A program made the position numbers and the translations under genes. Shown piece by piece: positions 53,503-61,701 of a stretch of DNA of 64,000 bases. The DNA lies in NCBI RefSeq assembly GCF_000426465.1, contig NZ_AUFK01000002.1, positions 21,831 through 85,830 on the forward strand. Direction: 5' to 3'. The stretch's first letter is position 1. Every line of letters starts with the position of its first letter. Source of the DNA: Epilithonimonas caeni DSM 17710. Lineage in GTDB: Bacteria > Bacteroidota > Bacteroidia > Flavobacteriales > Weeksellaceae. The notes beneath the pieces were generated by a model. It was not told where the DNA came from. It saw nothing but the letters and a program-made list of their open reading frames with translations, and made no database searches.

Positions 53503-53912
53503 CTCTTTTGCTCTAAAAAATTCTGCAACAAAATGGTTGCGCTTACTTTATCGATCAGTCCTTTTTCCTGTCTCTGTTTTTTGTTTTTTCCGCTTTGGCT
53601 GATGAAGAAAGAAGCCATTTTGGAAGTGAAACGTTCATCCAGACGATTGATTTTTTTATCGGGAAATTCCTTTTCAAATACCGAAATAAATTTCTGGATA
53701 TCGGTTTCGATCTCGGACATATTGCCTTTCAGGTCTGTGGGTAGTCCGATGACGATCTCGTCCACTTTGTTCTCGGAAAAATATTTTTTCAGAAATTCCG
53801 CAAGTTTTGGTGTCTCCACTGTTGTAAGCCCGCTTGCAATGATCTGCATATCGTCTGTAACAGCGATTCCGGTTCTTGCCTTTCCGTAGTCGATAGCCAG
53901 GATTTGTCCCAT
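53499..53912 (-). CDS. ruvX: Holliday junction resolvase-like RuvX (YqgF)
   Basis: The 137-residue protein has the YqgF RNase H-like fold: AIDYGKARTGIAVTD near the N-terminus with the first Asp, IVIGLPTDLKGN in the middle, RLDERFTS (Glu), and IDKVSATILLQNFLE at the end. YqgF acts in rRNA processing and DNA repair. It is normal length and is coupled to def. Confidence 0.95.
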   Translation of the reverse strand: MGQILAIDYGKARTGIAVTDDMQIIASGLTTVETPKLAEFLKKYFSENKVDEIVIGLPTDLKGNMSEIETDIQKFISVFEKEFPDKKINRLDERFTSKMASFFISQSGKNKKQRQEKGLIDKVSATILLQNFLEQKR

Positions 53913-53952
53913 AAGTCTGCAAATTTACAAAAATTTTCAGCTTATGAAAATT

Positions 53953-53992
53953 AAAAAGCCTTGCATTCTTAATAAGGGTCGCAAGGCTTTTT
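53953..53992. terminator. Bidirectional terminator
   Basis: AAAAAGCCTTGC (53953-53964) pairs with GCAAGGCTTTTT (53981-53992). T-runs are present on both strands. It lies downstream of the gene at 54009 and upstream of ruvX. Confidence 0.85.
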
Positions 53993-54008
53993 GATGATTA
54001 AAATGATA

Positions 54009-54605
54009 TTAATCCTGTTTCATTTCATCCACAAGTTTTTCAATTTTATTGATGTATTTTCCGTAGAAATGTTTGAACCACCAGTTTCCTGCAAAGTATA
54101 AGACAAATAGACCAAACAAAATAGAAAGCAGGAATTTGAAAGCTAAAAGTCCATCTGTATATTCATGGGTATAGGGGATAGATTCTGTAATTATGATGAT
54201 TTCGCAAACAAAAAACGGAACAAAACTTAAATAGAAAGACAAATAATATTGTTTGTTCAATTCAAATTGATGTAACAGATCTTTCAGAGAATCCAAGGTT
54301 CCTAATGTCGGGTTGCTGATCTCTTTATACAGTTTAAAGAACTTGCTGAAGAAAAAAGCCGTCACCAATGCCATAGACGCCACTAAAACATCGATGTAAA
54401 GCCTGAACCGGAAAGGGATTGGAAAAAGCCAAATAACAACTAAAATTATGGGTAGCAACACAATTGTTGACCAAAATTCATAACGCATGTTTTTTCGGAT
54501 CCTTTCCAATGGATTGTGTATCTGTCTCTGTTTCTCCGGCGAGATCTCCGGTGTCTCGGAAACATCTTCTTTATGCCAAAGTGATTTTATATTATCTAAG
54601 TCCAT
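54009..54605 (-). CDS. Membrane protein encoded after the ECF sigma factor
   Basis: The 198-residue protein has a cytoplasmic N-terminus (MDLDNIKSLWHKEDVSETPE) and four hydrophobic segments (near residues 45-62, 70-87, 120-140 and 152-172). Membrane proteins of this type follow ECF sigma genes in this phylum and may act as anti-sigma factors, but that is unproven. Four tandem TGATAGT repeats lie just upstream of its start codon. The sigma gene begins upstream in the same direction. Confidence 0.65.
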   Translation of the reverse strand: MDLDNIKSLWHKEDVSETPEISPEKQRQIHNPLERIRKNMRYEFWSTIVLLPIILVVIWLFPIPFRFRLYIDVLVASMALVTAFFFSKFFKLYKEISNPTLGTLDSLKDLLHQFELNKQYYLSFYLSFVPFFVCEIIIITESIPYTHEYTDGLLAFKFLLSILFGLFVLYFAGNWWFKHFYGKYINKIEKLVDEMKQD

Positions 54606-54610
54606 ATCTT

Positions 54611-54638
54611 TGATAGTTGATAGTTGATAGTTGATAGT
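54611..54638 (-). repeat. Four tandem heptamers upstream of a start codon
   Basis: TGATAGT is repeated four times in tandem at 54611-54638, ending six bases from the ATG of the membrane protein gene. As the repeat is seven bases long, copy changes would shift spacing in the leader. Confidence 0.7.
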
Positions 54639-54659
54639 TGATGCTGTCTTAAAAAAGTT

Positions 54660-54680
54660 GTCAGGCCGAGGCTCTCGAAG
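54660..54680. repeat. Intergenic repeat, GAGGCTCTCGAAG type, copy 2
   Basis: GTCAGGCCGAGGCTCTCGAA recurs from 52187 with two differences. It lies between the sigma factor gene and the membrane protein gene. Confidence 0.5.
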
Positions 54681-54698
54681 CCTTTTAAAAAAAATCTT

Positions 54699-55202
54699 TT
54701 ACCTTTTTTCTTGTTTCTTAATAAGTTCCTTCAGTTTTTCCTTTGCTCGATTCAGTTTTACTCTTGCGTTGCCCTCCGAGATTCCCATCTGTTCTGCCAT
54801 TTCCTTTCCTGAAAAATCTTCCAGATAATAGAAGATCAAAGCCTTGTCAATAGGATTCAGTTGTTGGATAGATTCGTACATCAGCTTTAGGTTTAGTTCA
54901 TCTTCGTAGTTATATTCCTCTTCTTTTATTTTGTAGAGCGAGACATCATCGTTTTGGATAAAAGTTCTTCTTTTCTCAGATTTCAGGAATATAATTGCTG
55001 TATTTAGAGCGATTCTATAAAGCCAGGTCGAGAATTCTGACTTTCCTTCAAAACTCGAAAAAGACTTCCAGACCTGATAAACGATTTCCTGAAAAAGGTC
55101 ATTCTGGTCATCACGATTATCCATATACATTTTAGAGATCTTGAAGATGATTCCTTTATGTTTATCGATTTTCTCTAAAAATTCTTTCTCGGATGAACCC
55201 AT
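54699..55202 (-). CDS. ECF-type RNA polymerase sigma factor
   Basis: The 167-residue protein has region 2 (NDLFQEIVYQVWKSF near residue 35, with STWLYRIALN) and region 4 (LIFYYLEDFSGKEMAEQMGI, then NARVKLNRAKEKL). These bind the promoter -10 and -35 elements of a small regulon. Length is typical. It is followed by a membrane protein gene 93 bases away that may be its anti-sigma partner. The signal it answers is unknown. Confidence 0.9.
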   Translation of the reverse strand: MGSSEKEFLEKIDKHKGIIFKISKMYMDNRDDQNDLFQEIVYQVWKSFSSFEGKSEFSTWLYRIALNTAIIFLKSEKRRTFIQNDDVSLYKIKEEEYNYEDELNLKLMYESIQQLNPIDKALIFYYLEDFSGKEMAEQMGISEGNARVKLNRAKEKLKELIKKQEKR

Positions 55203-55329
55203 TTCTGTTTTAACTCTATTCGGTTAGTAATGATATCAAAAATTTGTTACAAAATAAATTAAGAAACAAGATAAAAGGCAAAAGAAAAACTCTCCAACCC
55301 ACAAACACTCCAACTCAAAATAATTATTT

Positions 55330-55480
55330 GGGCGCCTTTATCCGCCTGTAGTTTATCCTGAGCTTGTCGAAGGGTTCCCGCTTTTTTCTGTCATGGCCAA
55401 CGAAGTGAAGCGATCTGTTGAACTTTCGGACAACCGCAATGTCAGAAAAAGAGCTCCACTCAGGTCGGGGGGCGCTTCGC
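55330..55480. repeat. Intergenic repeat with CCTGAGCTTGTCGAAGG core
   Basis: TATCCTGAGCTTGTCGAAGG near 55357 is a widely dispersed repeat in bacterial intergenic DNA. The following 100 bases hold a region with GCGCTTCGCC. There is no gene here. Confidence 0.5.
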
Positions 55481-55552
55481 CAAGTTTGAACATTTGTCTT
55501 TTAACTCATAATCTATGATTAATAATATAATCCACAAAACTTAGCCATCATA

Positions 55553-55604
55553 TTTGTCATTCCGGAGGAATCTAGACTGCTGAGATTCCTATCGGAATGA
55601 CAAA
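55553..55604. repeat. REP-like inverted repeat with 19 paired bases
   Basis: TTTGTCATTCCG (55553-55564) pairs with CGGAATGACAAA (55593-55604), and GGAATCT (55567-55573) with AGATTCC (55583-55589), around a loop of nine bases. The form is that of small palindromic intergenic repeats, perhaps mobilised by a tyrosine-type transposase. Confidence 0.65.
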
Positions 55605-55645
55605 CATACTTTTTTTATTTTCTGTTTTCTTTGCTGAGCGAAGCA

Positions 55646-55714
55646 CCTTCGCGACTCTTAAAAATATTTTCAATAATGTATAAAAATCTTTGCGCTCTTT
55701 GCGTTCAAAAAGAT
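55646..55714 (+). repeat. About 68-bp intergenic repeat, copy 1
   Basis: This segment contains CTTTGCGCTCTTTGCGTT and matches 57491-57558 along most of its length, including a TCAATAAT block. Both copies lie just upstream of plus-strand genes (55781 and 57565). Confidence 0.65.
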
Positions 55715-55780
55715 GTAGTAATTTTCATATTTTTGTAAAGATTAACGATCATTCATAATTCATCACTTATAACTAACTCG

Positions 55781-56476
55781 ATGTCTTTAAAAATTTCAGG
55801 ACTTACAAAGCATTTCGGAGAGCAGATTGCGCTCAACGATATCAATATCAATATTGCTAATAACGAAATCATCGGATTACTAGGGCCAAATGGCGCCGGG
55901 AAATCCACGTTGATGAAATCCATAACAGGCGTTCTGAAAATCGACGAAGGTGAGATTCTTCTGGACGAAAAAAATATCTCAGAGAACGAAATCCAGTCTA
56001 AAAAGAAAATAGGTTTTCTTCCGGAGAACAATCCGCTTTACAACGAGATGTTTGTGAAAGAATATCTGCAATTCGTGGCAAATCTTCACAATATCAAAAA
56101 AGAAAGGGTAGAACAGGTGATCGATCTGGTTGGAATTACGCCTGAAAAATCAAAAAAAATCGGGCAGCTTTCCAAAGGTTACAAACAAAGAGTTGGCTTA
56201 GCCCAAGCCATTCTTCACGAACCGGATTTATTGATTTTGGACGAACCAACCAACGGACTAGACCCAAACCAGATCGTAGAGATCCGAAATGTGATCAAAG
56301 AGATCGGGAAAGAAAAAACCGTGATCTTGTCCACGCATATTATGCAGGAAGTAGAAGCGCTTTGTTCGCGTGTGATTCTCATTCATCAAGGAAAAATATT
56401 ACAGGATTCACCGATCTCAGAATTCAAAGGGAAATTCGCTAGTTTGGAAGAAGCGTTTCAGAGTTATACAGTTTAG
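55781..56476 (+). CDS. ABC transporter ATP-binding protein, GldA-like
   Basis: The 231-residue ATPase has Walker A (GPNGAGKST near residue 37), the Q-loop in LPENNPLY, the signature LSKGYKQRVGLA, Walker B (LLILDEPTNGLDP) and the H-loop (STHIMQEVEA). Its closest family is the ABC-2 type exporters, including GldA of gliding motility. It is shorter than typical GldA (about 300 residues), lacking about 70 C-terminal residues. No permease gene lies next to it, so the partner is unknown. Confidence 0.8.
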   Translation: MSLKISGLTKHFGEQIALNDININIANNEIIGLLGPNGAGKSTLMKSITGVLKIDEGEILLDEKNISENEIQSKKKIGFLPENNPLYNEMFVKEYLQFVANLHNIKKERVEQVIDLVGITPEKSKKIGQLSKGYKQRVGLAQAILHEPDLLILDEPTNGLDPNQIVEIRNVIKEIGKEKTVILSTHIMQEVEALCSRVILIHQGKILQDSPISEFKGKFASLEEAFQSYTV

Positions 56477-56494
56477 TTTTAATGGCAGATTAAA

Positions 56495-57460
56495 ATGAGC
56501 AGTACTACAAAAAAAATTCTGATTGCTATTTTAATTCCGACAGTTTATGCCGTAATTTTAAGATTGCTTTTTGGAATAAAAACTTGGAATGACATTTTTT
56601 CAGTAATGTCAATCACATTTTTGTTTTGCTTACCAACAATTGTCGGAGCATTAACGGTTTATCTTTCGGATTATGAAAAAGTAAAAAGTTATACTTATAG
56701 ATTTTTTATACCTTGGGTTCCTGTTTTTCTTTTTTTAGTAATTACAATGTTTCTTAAAATCGAAGGTTGGGCTTGTTGGTTGATGATTCTTCCAATATTT
56801 CTGATTGCGTCATCAATTGGAGGTTTAGTTGGAGGTTACCTTAAGAATAGAAAAGGGAATTCAAATTTAAATGTTTCTCTTTTGGTATTAATACCATTAT
56901 CAATTGGACCAGTAGAAAGTTTATTTCAGAAAATCCCAGCAACTTATACTGCTTATACGTCTATTGAAATTGATGCGCCGGCTGAGGTTATTTGGGAAAA
57001 CGTGACAGCAGTTCGGAAAATTGATGAAAAAGATGATAAGGGATATCTTAATAAAATTATTGGCTTTCCAAGACCTTTAGAAGCTGTTTTAAATTATAAA
57101 GGAATTGGAGCTTACAGAGAAGCAAGATTTACTAAAGGATTAGTTTTTCACGAAACGGTAAAACAATACGAAGAAAATAAGAAAATGCTTTTTAGTATTA
57201 AGGCTTATCCTTATGAGATTCCTTCTACAACATTGGATGAACACGTTGTAATTGGTGGAAATTATTTTGATGTTTTAGATGGAACTTATGAACTTGAAAA
57301 AATATCGAATAACAAGTATAAATTAATATTATATAGCCGATTCAAACTCAATACAACATTTAATTTCTATGCTGGACTTTGGGCAAAATGGATTATGAAA
57401 GATATTCAAAACAATATATTACAAATCGAAAAAAAACGAGCCGAGTCTTTTAAATCCTAA
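56495..57460 (+). CDS. Membrane protein with SRPBCC domain
   Basis: The 321-residue protein has about five hydrophobic segments in its first 145 residues and a C-terminal SRPBCC-like ligand-binding domain (SIEIDAPAEVIWENVTAV, later KGLVFHETVKQYEENKKM). SRPBCC domains bind lipids or other hydrophobic molecules. It follows the ABC ATPase by 18 bases but does not look like its permease. The function is unknown. Confidence 0.6.
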   Translation: MSSTTKKILIAILIPTVYAVILRLLFGIKTWNDIFSVMSITFLFCLPTIVGALTVYLSDYEKVKSYTYRFFIPWVPVFLFLVITMFLKIEGWACWLMILPIFLIASSIGGLVGGYLKNRKGNSNLNVSLLVLIPLSIGPVESLFQKIPATYTAYTSIEIDAPAEVIWENVTAVRKIDEKDDKGYLNKIIGFPRPLEAVLNYKGIGAYREARFTKGLVFHETVKQYEENKKMLFSIKAYPYEIPSTTLDEHVVIGGNYFDVLDGTYELEKISNNKYKLILYSRFKLNTTFNFYAGLWAKWIMKDIQNNILQIEKKRAESFKS

Positions 57461-57490
57461 TATTGAAATAATTGCTTAATTGGGCTTTAA

Positions 57491-57558
57491 ATCTTTGCGA
57501 CTTTATAATATTCTCAATAATTAATAAAAAATCTTTGCGCACTTTGCGTTAAAAATAT
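57491..57558 (+). repeat. About 68-bp intergenic repeat, copy 2
   Basis: This segment contains CTTTGCGCACTTTGCGTT and aligns with 55646-55714. It ends seven bases before the priA start codon, so it may carry its promoter. Confidence 0.65.
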
Positions 57559-57564
57559 CACAAC

Positions 57565-60012
57565 TTGAACTTCGCTCAAATCATCCTTCCACTCAATCTC
57601 AAAGGGACTTTCACGTACAAAGTCCCAGCAGATTTTTTGGATAAGATCGAAGTCGGAATGCGGGTTTTGGTTCCGTTTCGCGGTAAGAAAATATACACAG
57701 GAATTGTTGCAGAATTATTCGATGATTTCGAAGAAACTTTTGTTCCGAAAGAAATCATCAATCTGTTGGACAATCAGCCGATTGTTCCGAAACAGCAGCT
57801 GGAATTCTGGAATTGGATGAGTTCCTATTATCTCTGCAATCTGGGCGAAATTTACCGTTTGGCGTTTCCGTCTTCTCTCAAGCTGGAAAGCGAAACTTAC
57901 GTCAGATTATTGTCAGAAAGAACCATTGACTGGCAAAATCTTGATGCCAATGAAACTTATCTTCTTCAAGCTTTAGAGGTTCGTCAAATGCTGAATTTGC
58001 AGGAAATCGAAGCTTTCATTCCCAAAAAGGAGATCATCAAAACCATCAATGCACTGATTGATGAACGATATATTTCTGTTGATGAAAAAATCACGGAAAA
58101 ATATAAGGCGAAAGAAATTGCTTATCTGAAAATCAATGATGAGGCTTTGGTTTCAGAGAATCTGGCAATGATCCTTTTGAAATTGGATAAGGCTAAAAAA
58201 CAAAAAGACTTATTCTTAAATATTCTTTCAAAACAAATTGATGATCCGGAAAATCCAATCCGGAAATCTTTGGTTTTTGATGAAGGCAATTTTGTTAATC
58301 AGCAACTGAGATCTTTGATAGAAAAAGGTTGGGTCACAGAATATTATCTGGAGAAAGACAGAATCGATTCTTACGAAGGCGAGATTGAGAAAATCGAAGA
58401 ACTGACAGACGATCAGAAAACTGCGATTTCGGAAATCAACCAAGGTTTTGAGGAAGAGAAAAATGTGCTGCTTCACGGTGTGACTTCATCGGGGAAAACG
58501 CATATTTATCTTGAGAAGATTGAAGACTGCATCAATTCCGGGCAAAATGTGTTGTTGCTTTTGCCGGAAATTGCTTTGACCAAACAGATCACAATCCGTC
58601 TGGAGAAAAAATACGGCAAAAAACTCGGTTTTTATCATAATAAACTGACAGATTTTGAAAGGGTAGAAGTATGGCGGAAAATCAAGAAAAATGAACTGCA
58701 GATTCTCATCGGAACTCGTAATTCGTTGTTCCTTCCTTTTGAAAATCTGGGATTGATCATTGTGGACGAAGAACACGATTCGGCATACAGACAAAGGGAC
58801 CAGCATTTCTTTTTCAATGCGAAAGATTCGGCGATGATGCTGGCAGAATTTTATAGGTCAAGAGTGATTCTAGGTTCAGCAACACCCTCTTTGGAAAGCT
58901 ACGATTTGGCGATGAAAGACAAGTTACGTTATGTTTCTATTAATGAAAGATTTGGGAAAGTGGATCTGCCAAGATTTGAGATCATTGATATCAAAGAAGC
59001 ACAAAATCAAAAAAAGATCGTAGGGAATTTCAGCCAGAAAATGGTTGACGAGATCAATCTTCAGCTTTACCATAAAAAGCAAACCATCATTCTTCACAAC
59101 CGCCGTGGTTATGCGAATGTCATCGAGTGTGAAACTTGTGGTCACGTGACCTATTGCAGCAATTGCGATGTGGTGATGACCTATCACAAATCTTCCAACG
59201 AACTGAAATGCCATTACTGCGGACATCGTGCCTCCAAACCCATGGCCTGCCCAAGTTGTAATAGCGATAACCTTAATACAAAAGGCGTTGGCGTGGAACA
59301 AATAGAAGAGGAAACGCAAAAGGTATTTTCTGATGCAGCGGTTGATAGAATGGATGTTGATGCCATGCGAAAGAAATTCGCGTATGAAAAACTTTATGAA
59401 AAACTGGAAAACGGAGAAACCGATATTTTGGTTGGTACGCAGATGATTTCCAAAGGTTTGGATTTTGATAATATCGAATTGGTGGCGATCCCCAAAGCAG
59501 ATTCTTTGATTCACGTTCAGGATTTTCGTGCGGAAGAGAGAGCTTACCAATTGATCACGCAGCTTGCAGGAAGAGCCGGAAGAGTTTCCGGAAATGGAAA
59601 GATTTTGATCCAGACTTATAACCCGTCGCATTCTCTTTTTGAATTAATTAAAAATCAGAATGTTAAAGAGATCTATAACTATTTTCTTGTCGAAAGAAAA
59701 AAGTTTCTTTATCCTCCATTTGTGAAATTGATAATGATTGAACTGAAACACAGGAAAGAAGACAAAATCAACCGGGCTTCCCAATTTCTAGGTTCGATTC
59801 TCAGAAAATATATTCCGGAAGAATGTATCCTCGGTCCGGAGAAATCGCCTATTGCAAGGATGAACAATCTTTATCAATATCAGATCCTTCTCAAATTTCC
59901 AAAAAACAAAAACTACAAGATCTACAAAGAATTACTTTTGAAGTCTTTTGATGAGTTTGATGAGATCACGGCTTATAGATCCATCAGAAAAGATATTTTT
60001 GTTGATTTTTAA
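57565..60012 (+). CDS. priA: Primosomal protein PriA
   Basis: The 815-residue helicase restarts stalled replication forks. It has the N-terminal 3'-end-binding domain, Walker A in GVTSSGKTHIY near residue 305, Walker B DEEHD near 400, the zinc-binding region with eight cysteines (CETCG...CSNC...CHYCG...CPSC), and motifs V and VI (GTQMISKGLDF, QLAGRAGR). Length fits the family. The TTG start gives the conserved N-terminus NFAQIILPL. Confidence 0.95.
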   Translation: MNFAQIILPLNLKGTFTYKVPADFLDKIEVGMRVLVPFRGKKIYTGIVAELFDDFEETFVPKEIINLLDNQPIVPKQQLEFWNWMSSYYLCNLGEIYRLAFPSSLKLESETYVRLLSERTIDWQNLDANETYLLQALEVRQMLNLQEIEAFIPKKEIIKTINALIDERYISVDEKITEKYKAKEIAYLKINDEALVSENLAMILLKLDKAKKQKDLFLNILSKQIDDPENPIRKSLVFDEGNFVNQQLRSLIEKGWVTEYYLEKDRIDSYEGEIEKIEELTDDQKTAISEINQGFEEEKNVLLHGVTSSGKTHIYLEKIEDCINSGQNVLLLLPEIALTKQITIRLEKKYGKKLGFYHNKLTDFERVEVWRKIKKNELQILIGTRNSLFLPFENLGLIIVDEEHDSAYRQRDQHFFFNAKDSAMMLAEFYRSRVILGSATPSLESYDLAMKDKLRYVSINERFGKVDLPRFEIIDIKEAQNQKKIVGNFSQKMVDEINLQLYHKKQTIILHNRRGYANVIECETCGHVTYCSNCDVVMTYHKSSNELKCHYCGHRASKPMACPSCNSDNLNTKGVGVEQIEEETQKVFSDAAVDRMDVDAMRKKFAYEKLYEKLENGETDILVGTQMISKGLDFDNIELVAIPKADSLIHVQDFRAEERAYQLITQLAGRAGRVSGNGKILIQTYNPSHSLFELIKNQNVKEIYNYFLVERKKFLYPPFVKLIMIELKHRKEDKINRASQFLGSILRKYIPEECILGPEKSPIARMNNLYQYQILLKFPKNKNYKIYKELLLKSFDEFDEITAYRSIRKDIFVDF

Positions 60013-60162
60013 CGATTTTTAACAAAATTTCTGGTTTTTTATTACAATTAGCGATATGATCATCGGCAATATTATCTAACTTTACTTAGTTATGATAATA
60101 AGATTGATTGATCTTGAGCCATATTTAATAAAAATTCAATAAAAATTGTAATTGTTTTGAGA

Positions 60163-61620
60163 ATGAATAAAATCAGAAATTACGTTTCAATTTTCGCTAT
60201 TGGTTTTTCCTCATTTGCATTTTCACAAGGGAGCGTCGCAGTTTCTACCTATCCACAAGTTGCTGATCAGCAGAATCTTGTAAAGGATATCACGGCAGAA
60301 AAGGCGCTGTTGTCTCCGAAAGAGCAGATCGAGTTTAATATCAATAAAATGTTTACCGACCCGGTTCTTAGGAATGCCAACTGGGGATTTGTGGTCTATG
60401 ACCCGAAAACGGAGAAAATTGTAACGGCGTATAATGAAACTGCGCCATTGATTCCGGCTTCCACAACCAAACTATTAACCACTGAAACTGCATTTTCACT
60501 TCTGGGGACACAGTACAGATGGAATACCCAGCTAGAATATTCGGGAAGTATTGACACGGAAGGTGTTTTGACCGGAAATCTCTACATCGTTGGAAGCGGA
60601 GACCCTTCTTTGGGCGGAAACAGAGGTGGTGCCGCAAGCTATGGAGATATTGTCAATCAATATCTAGGGGCGATAAAAGAAAAAGGAATAAAGAAAATTA
60701 CAGGAGATATTATTATCCAGACTGCTATTTTCAAAGAAAATAAGAAGCAGGAACTTCCACAGAACATCGTTTGGCTGGAGCAAAATAATTATTATTTACC
60801 TGTCGGGACAACGGAAGGGATCGAACCAAGAAATGAAAAACTGATCATCAATCAATCTAATAATCCGTTTAACCAGCAAAAAAGATATTTTTATATTTCG
60901 CCTTACGCCAAGAAAATGGTTTATGCGGATAAGTTCGAAGGCAATTGGGTAACAACCAAAGTTGCTGAGCCACCAGCTTTTTTGGCTAATAAGCTTAAAG
61001 AAAGTTTAGCTAAAAATAAAATCACTGTTGTGGGAAAAGTTACACCTAAAATTGTTGATAGGGAACCCGAACCTAGAGAAATTCTTACAACTTACAAATC
61101 TCCGACTTTAGCAGAAATTGTGAATTACACCAACCAGAGAAGTGATAACAGTTATGCTGAGGCATTGTTGAAGTCAAACGGTTTCCAGAAATTAGGTGAT
61201 CAGACCGTAGAATCCGGAAGGTTGGCTGTAACAGATCATTTGCGGTCTATCGGTTTTGATCTGGAAGGTCTTAATTTTATAGACGGCAGCGGGCTTTCCA
61301 GAGCGCATACGGTAACACCGCTTTCTCAGGCCAAATTCTTAGCTAAAATGATGAAATCACCTTATTATAAGGAATACTTCGATTCTTTACCAATCGCGGG
61401 ACAATCGGGAACGCTTAAGCATATGTTCATGGTAAATTCCAATGGGCAGATCTTTGCTAAAACAGGAACTCTAAATGGCGTGAAATGTTTGGCGGGTTAT
61501 ATTAAAACAAGAAATAATAAAACATTGGCATTTTCTCTATTGATCAACAAGTTTTCAGGTTCTGTAAATCAAGTGAAAGATAGGATGGAGCAATTGCTCG
61601 ACCCGACTTTAGATCTGTAA
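60163..61620 (+). CDS. dacB: D-Ala-D-Ala carboxypeptidase/endopeptidase, PBP4 type
   Basis: The protein of about 485 residues has a signal peptide (SIFAIGFSSFAFSQG) and the three penicillin-binding motifs of class C PBPs: STTK near residue 100 (nucleophile Ser), SDN in NQRSDNSYAE near 328, and KTGT near 435. The spacing between SxxK and SxN, filled by an extra domain, fits PBP4. It edits peptidoglycan peptides in the periplasm. The ATG at 60163 is taken as the start, two codons inside a TTG at 60157. Confidence 0.9.
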   Translation: MNKIRNYVSIFAIGFSSFAFSQGSVAVSTYPQVADQQNLVKDITAEKALLSPKEQIEFNINKMFTDPVLRNANWGFVVYDPKTEKIVTAYNETAPLIPASTTKLLTTETAFSLLGTQYRWNTQLEYSGSIDTEGVLTGNLYIVGSGDPSLGGNRGGAASYGDIVNQYLGAIKEKGIKKITGDIIIQTAIFKENKKQELPQNIVWLEQNNYYLPVGTTEGIEPRNEKLIINQSNNPFNQQKRYFYISPYAKKMVYADKFEGNWVTTKVAEPPAFLANKLKESLAKNKITVVGKVTPKIVDREPEPREILTTYKSPTLAEIVNYTNQRSDNSYAEALLKSNGFQKLGDQTVESGRLAVTDHLRSIGFDLEGLNFIDGSGLSRAHTVTPLSQAKFLAKMMKSPYYKEYFDSLPIAGQSGTLKHMFMVNSNGQIFAKTGTLNGVKCLAGYIKTRNNKTLAFSLLINKFSGSVNQVKDRMEQLLDPTLDL

Positions 61621-61641
61621 TTGTCAGTACTTTATAAATAA

Positions 61642-61672
61642 AAAAACTCACAAGAATTTGTGAGTTTTTTTT
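61642..61672. terminator. Terminator between PBP4 and M1 peptidase genes
   Basis: AAAACTCACAA (61644-61654) pairs with TTGTGAGTTTT (61658-61668), followed by more T. Its 3' end is 30 bases before the start of the next gene. Confidence 0.85.
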
Positions 61673-61701
61673 GTAGCTTTGAATTCAAATATTTGAATAA
61701 A

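Larger units (their letters stand above)
55203..55780. other. Repeat-rich intergenic stretch
   Basis: These 578 bases hold the three repeats listed above and no gene. The promoter of the sigma gene at the left and the ABC ATPase gene at the right should be within it. No clear TAnnTTTG box was seen near the latter, apart from TATTTTTGTAAAG around 55730. Confidence 0.5.
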
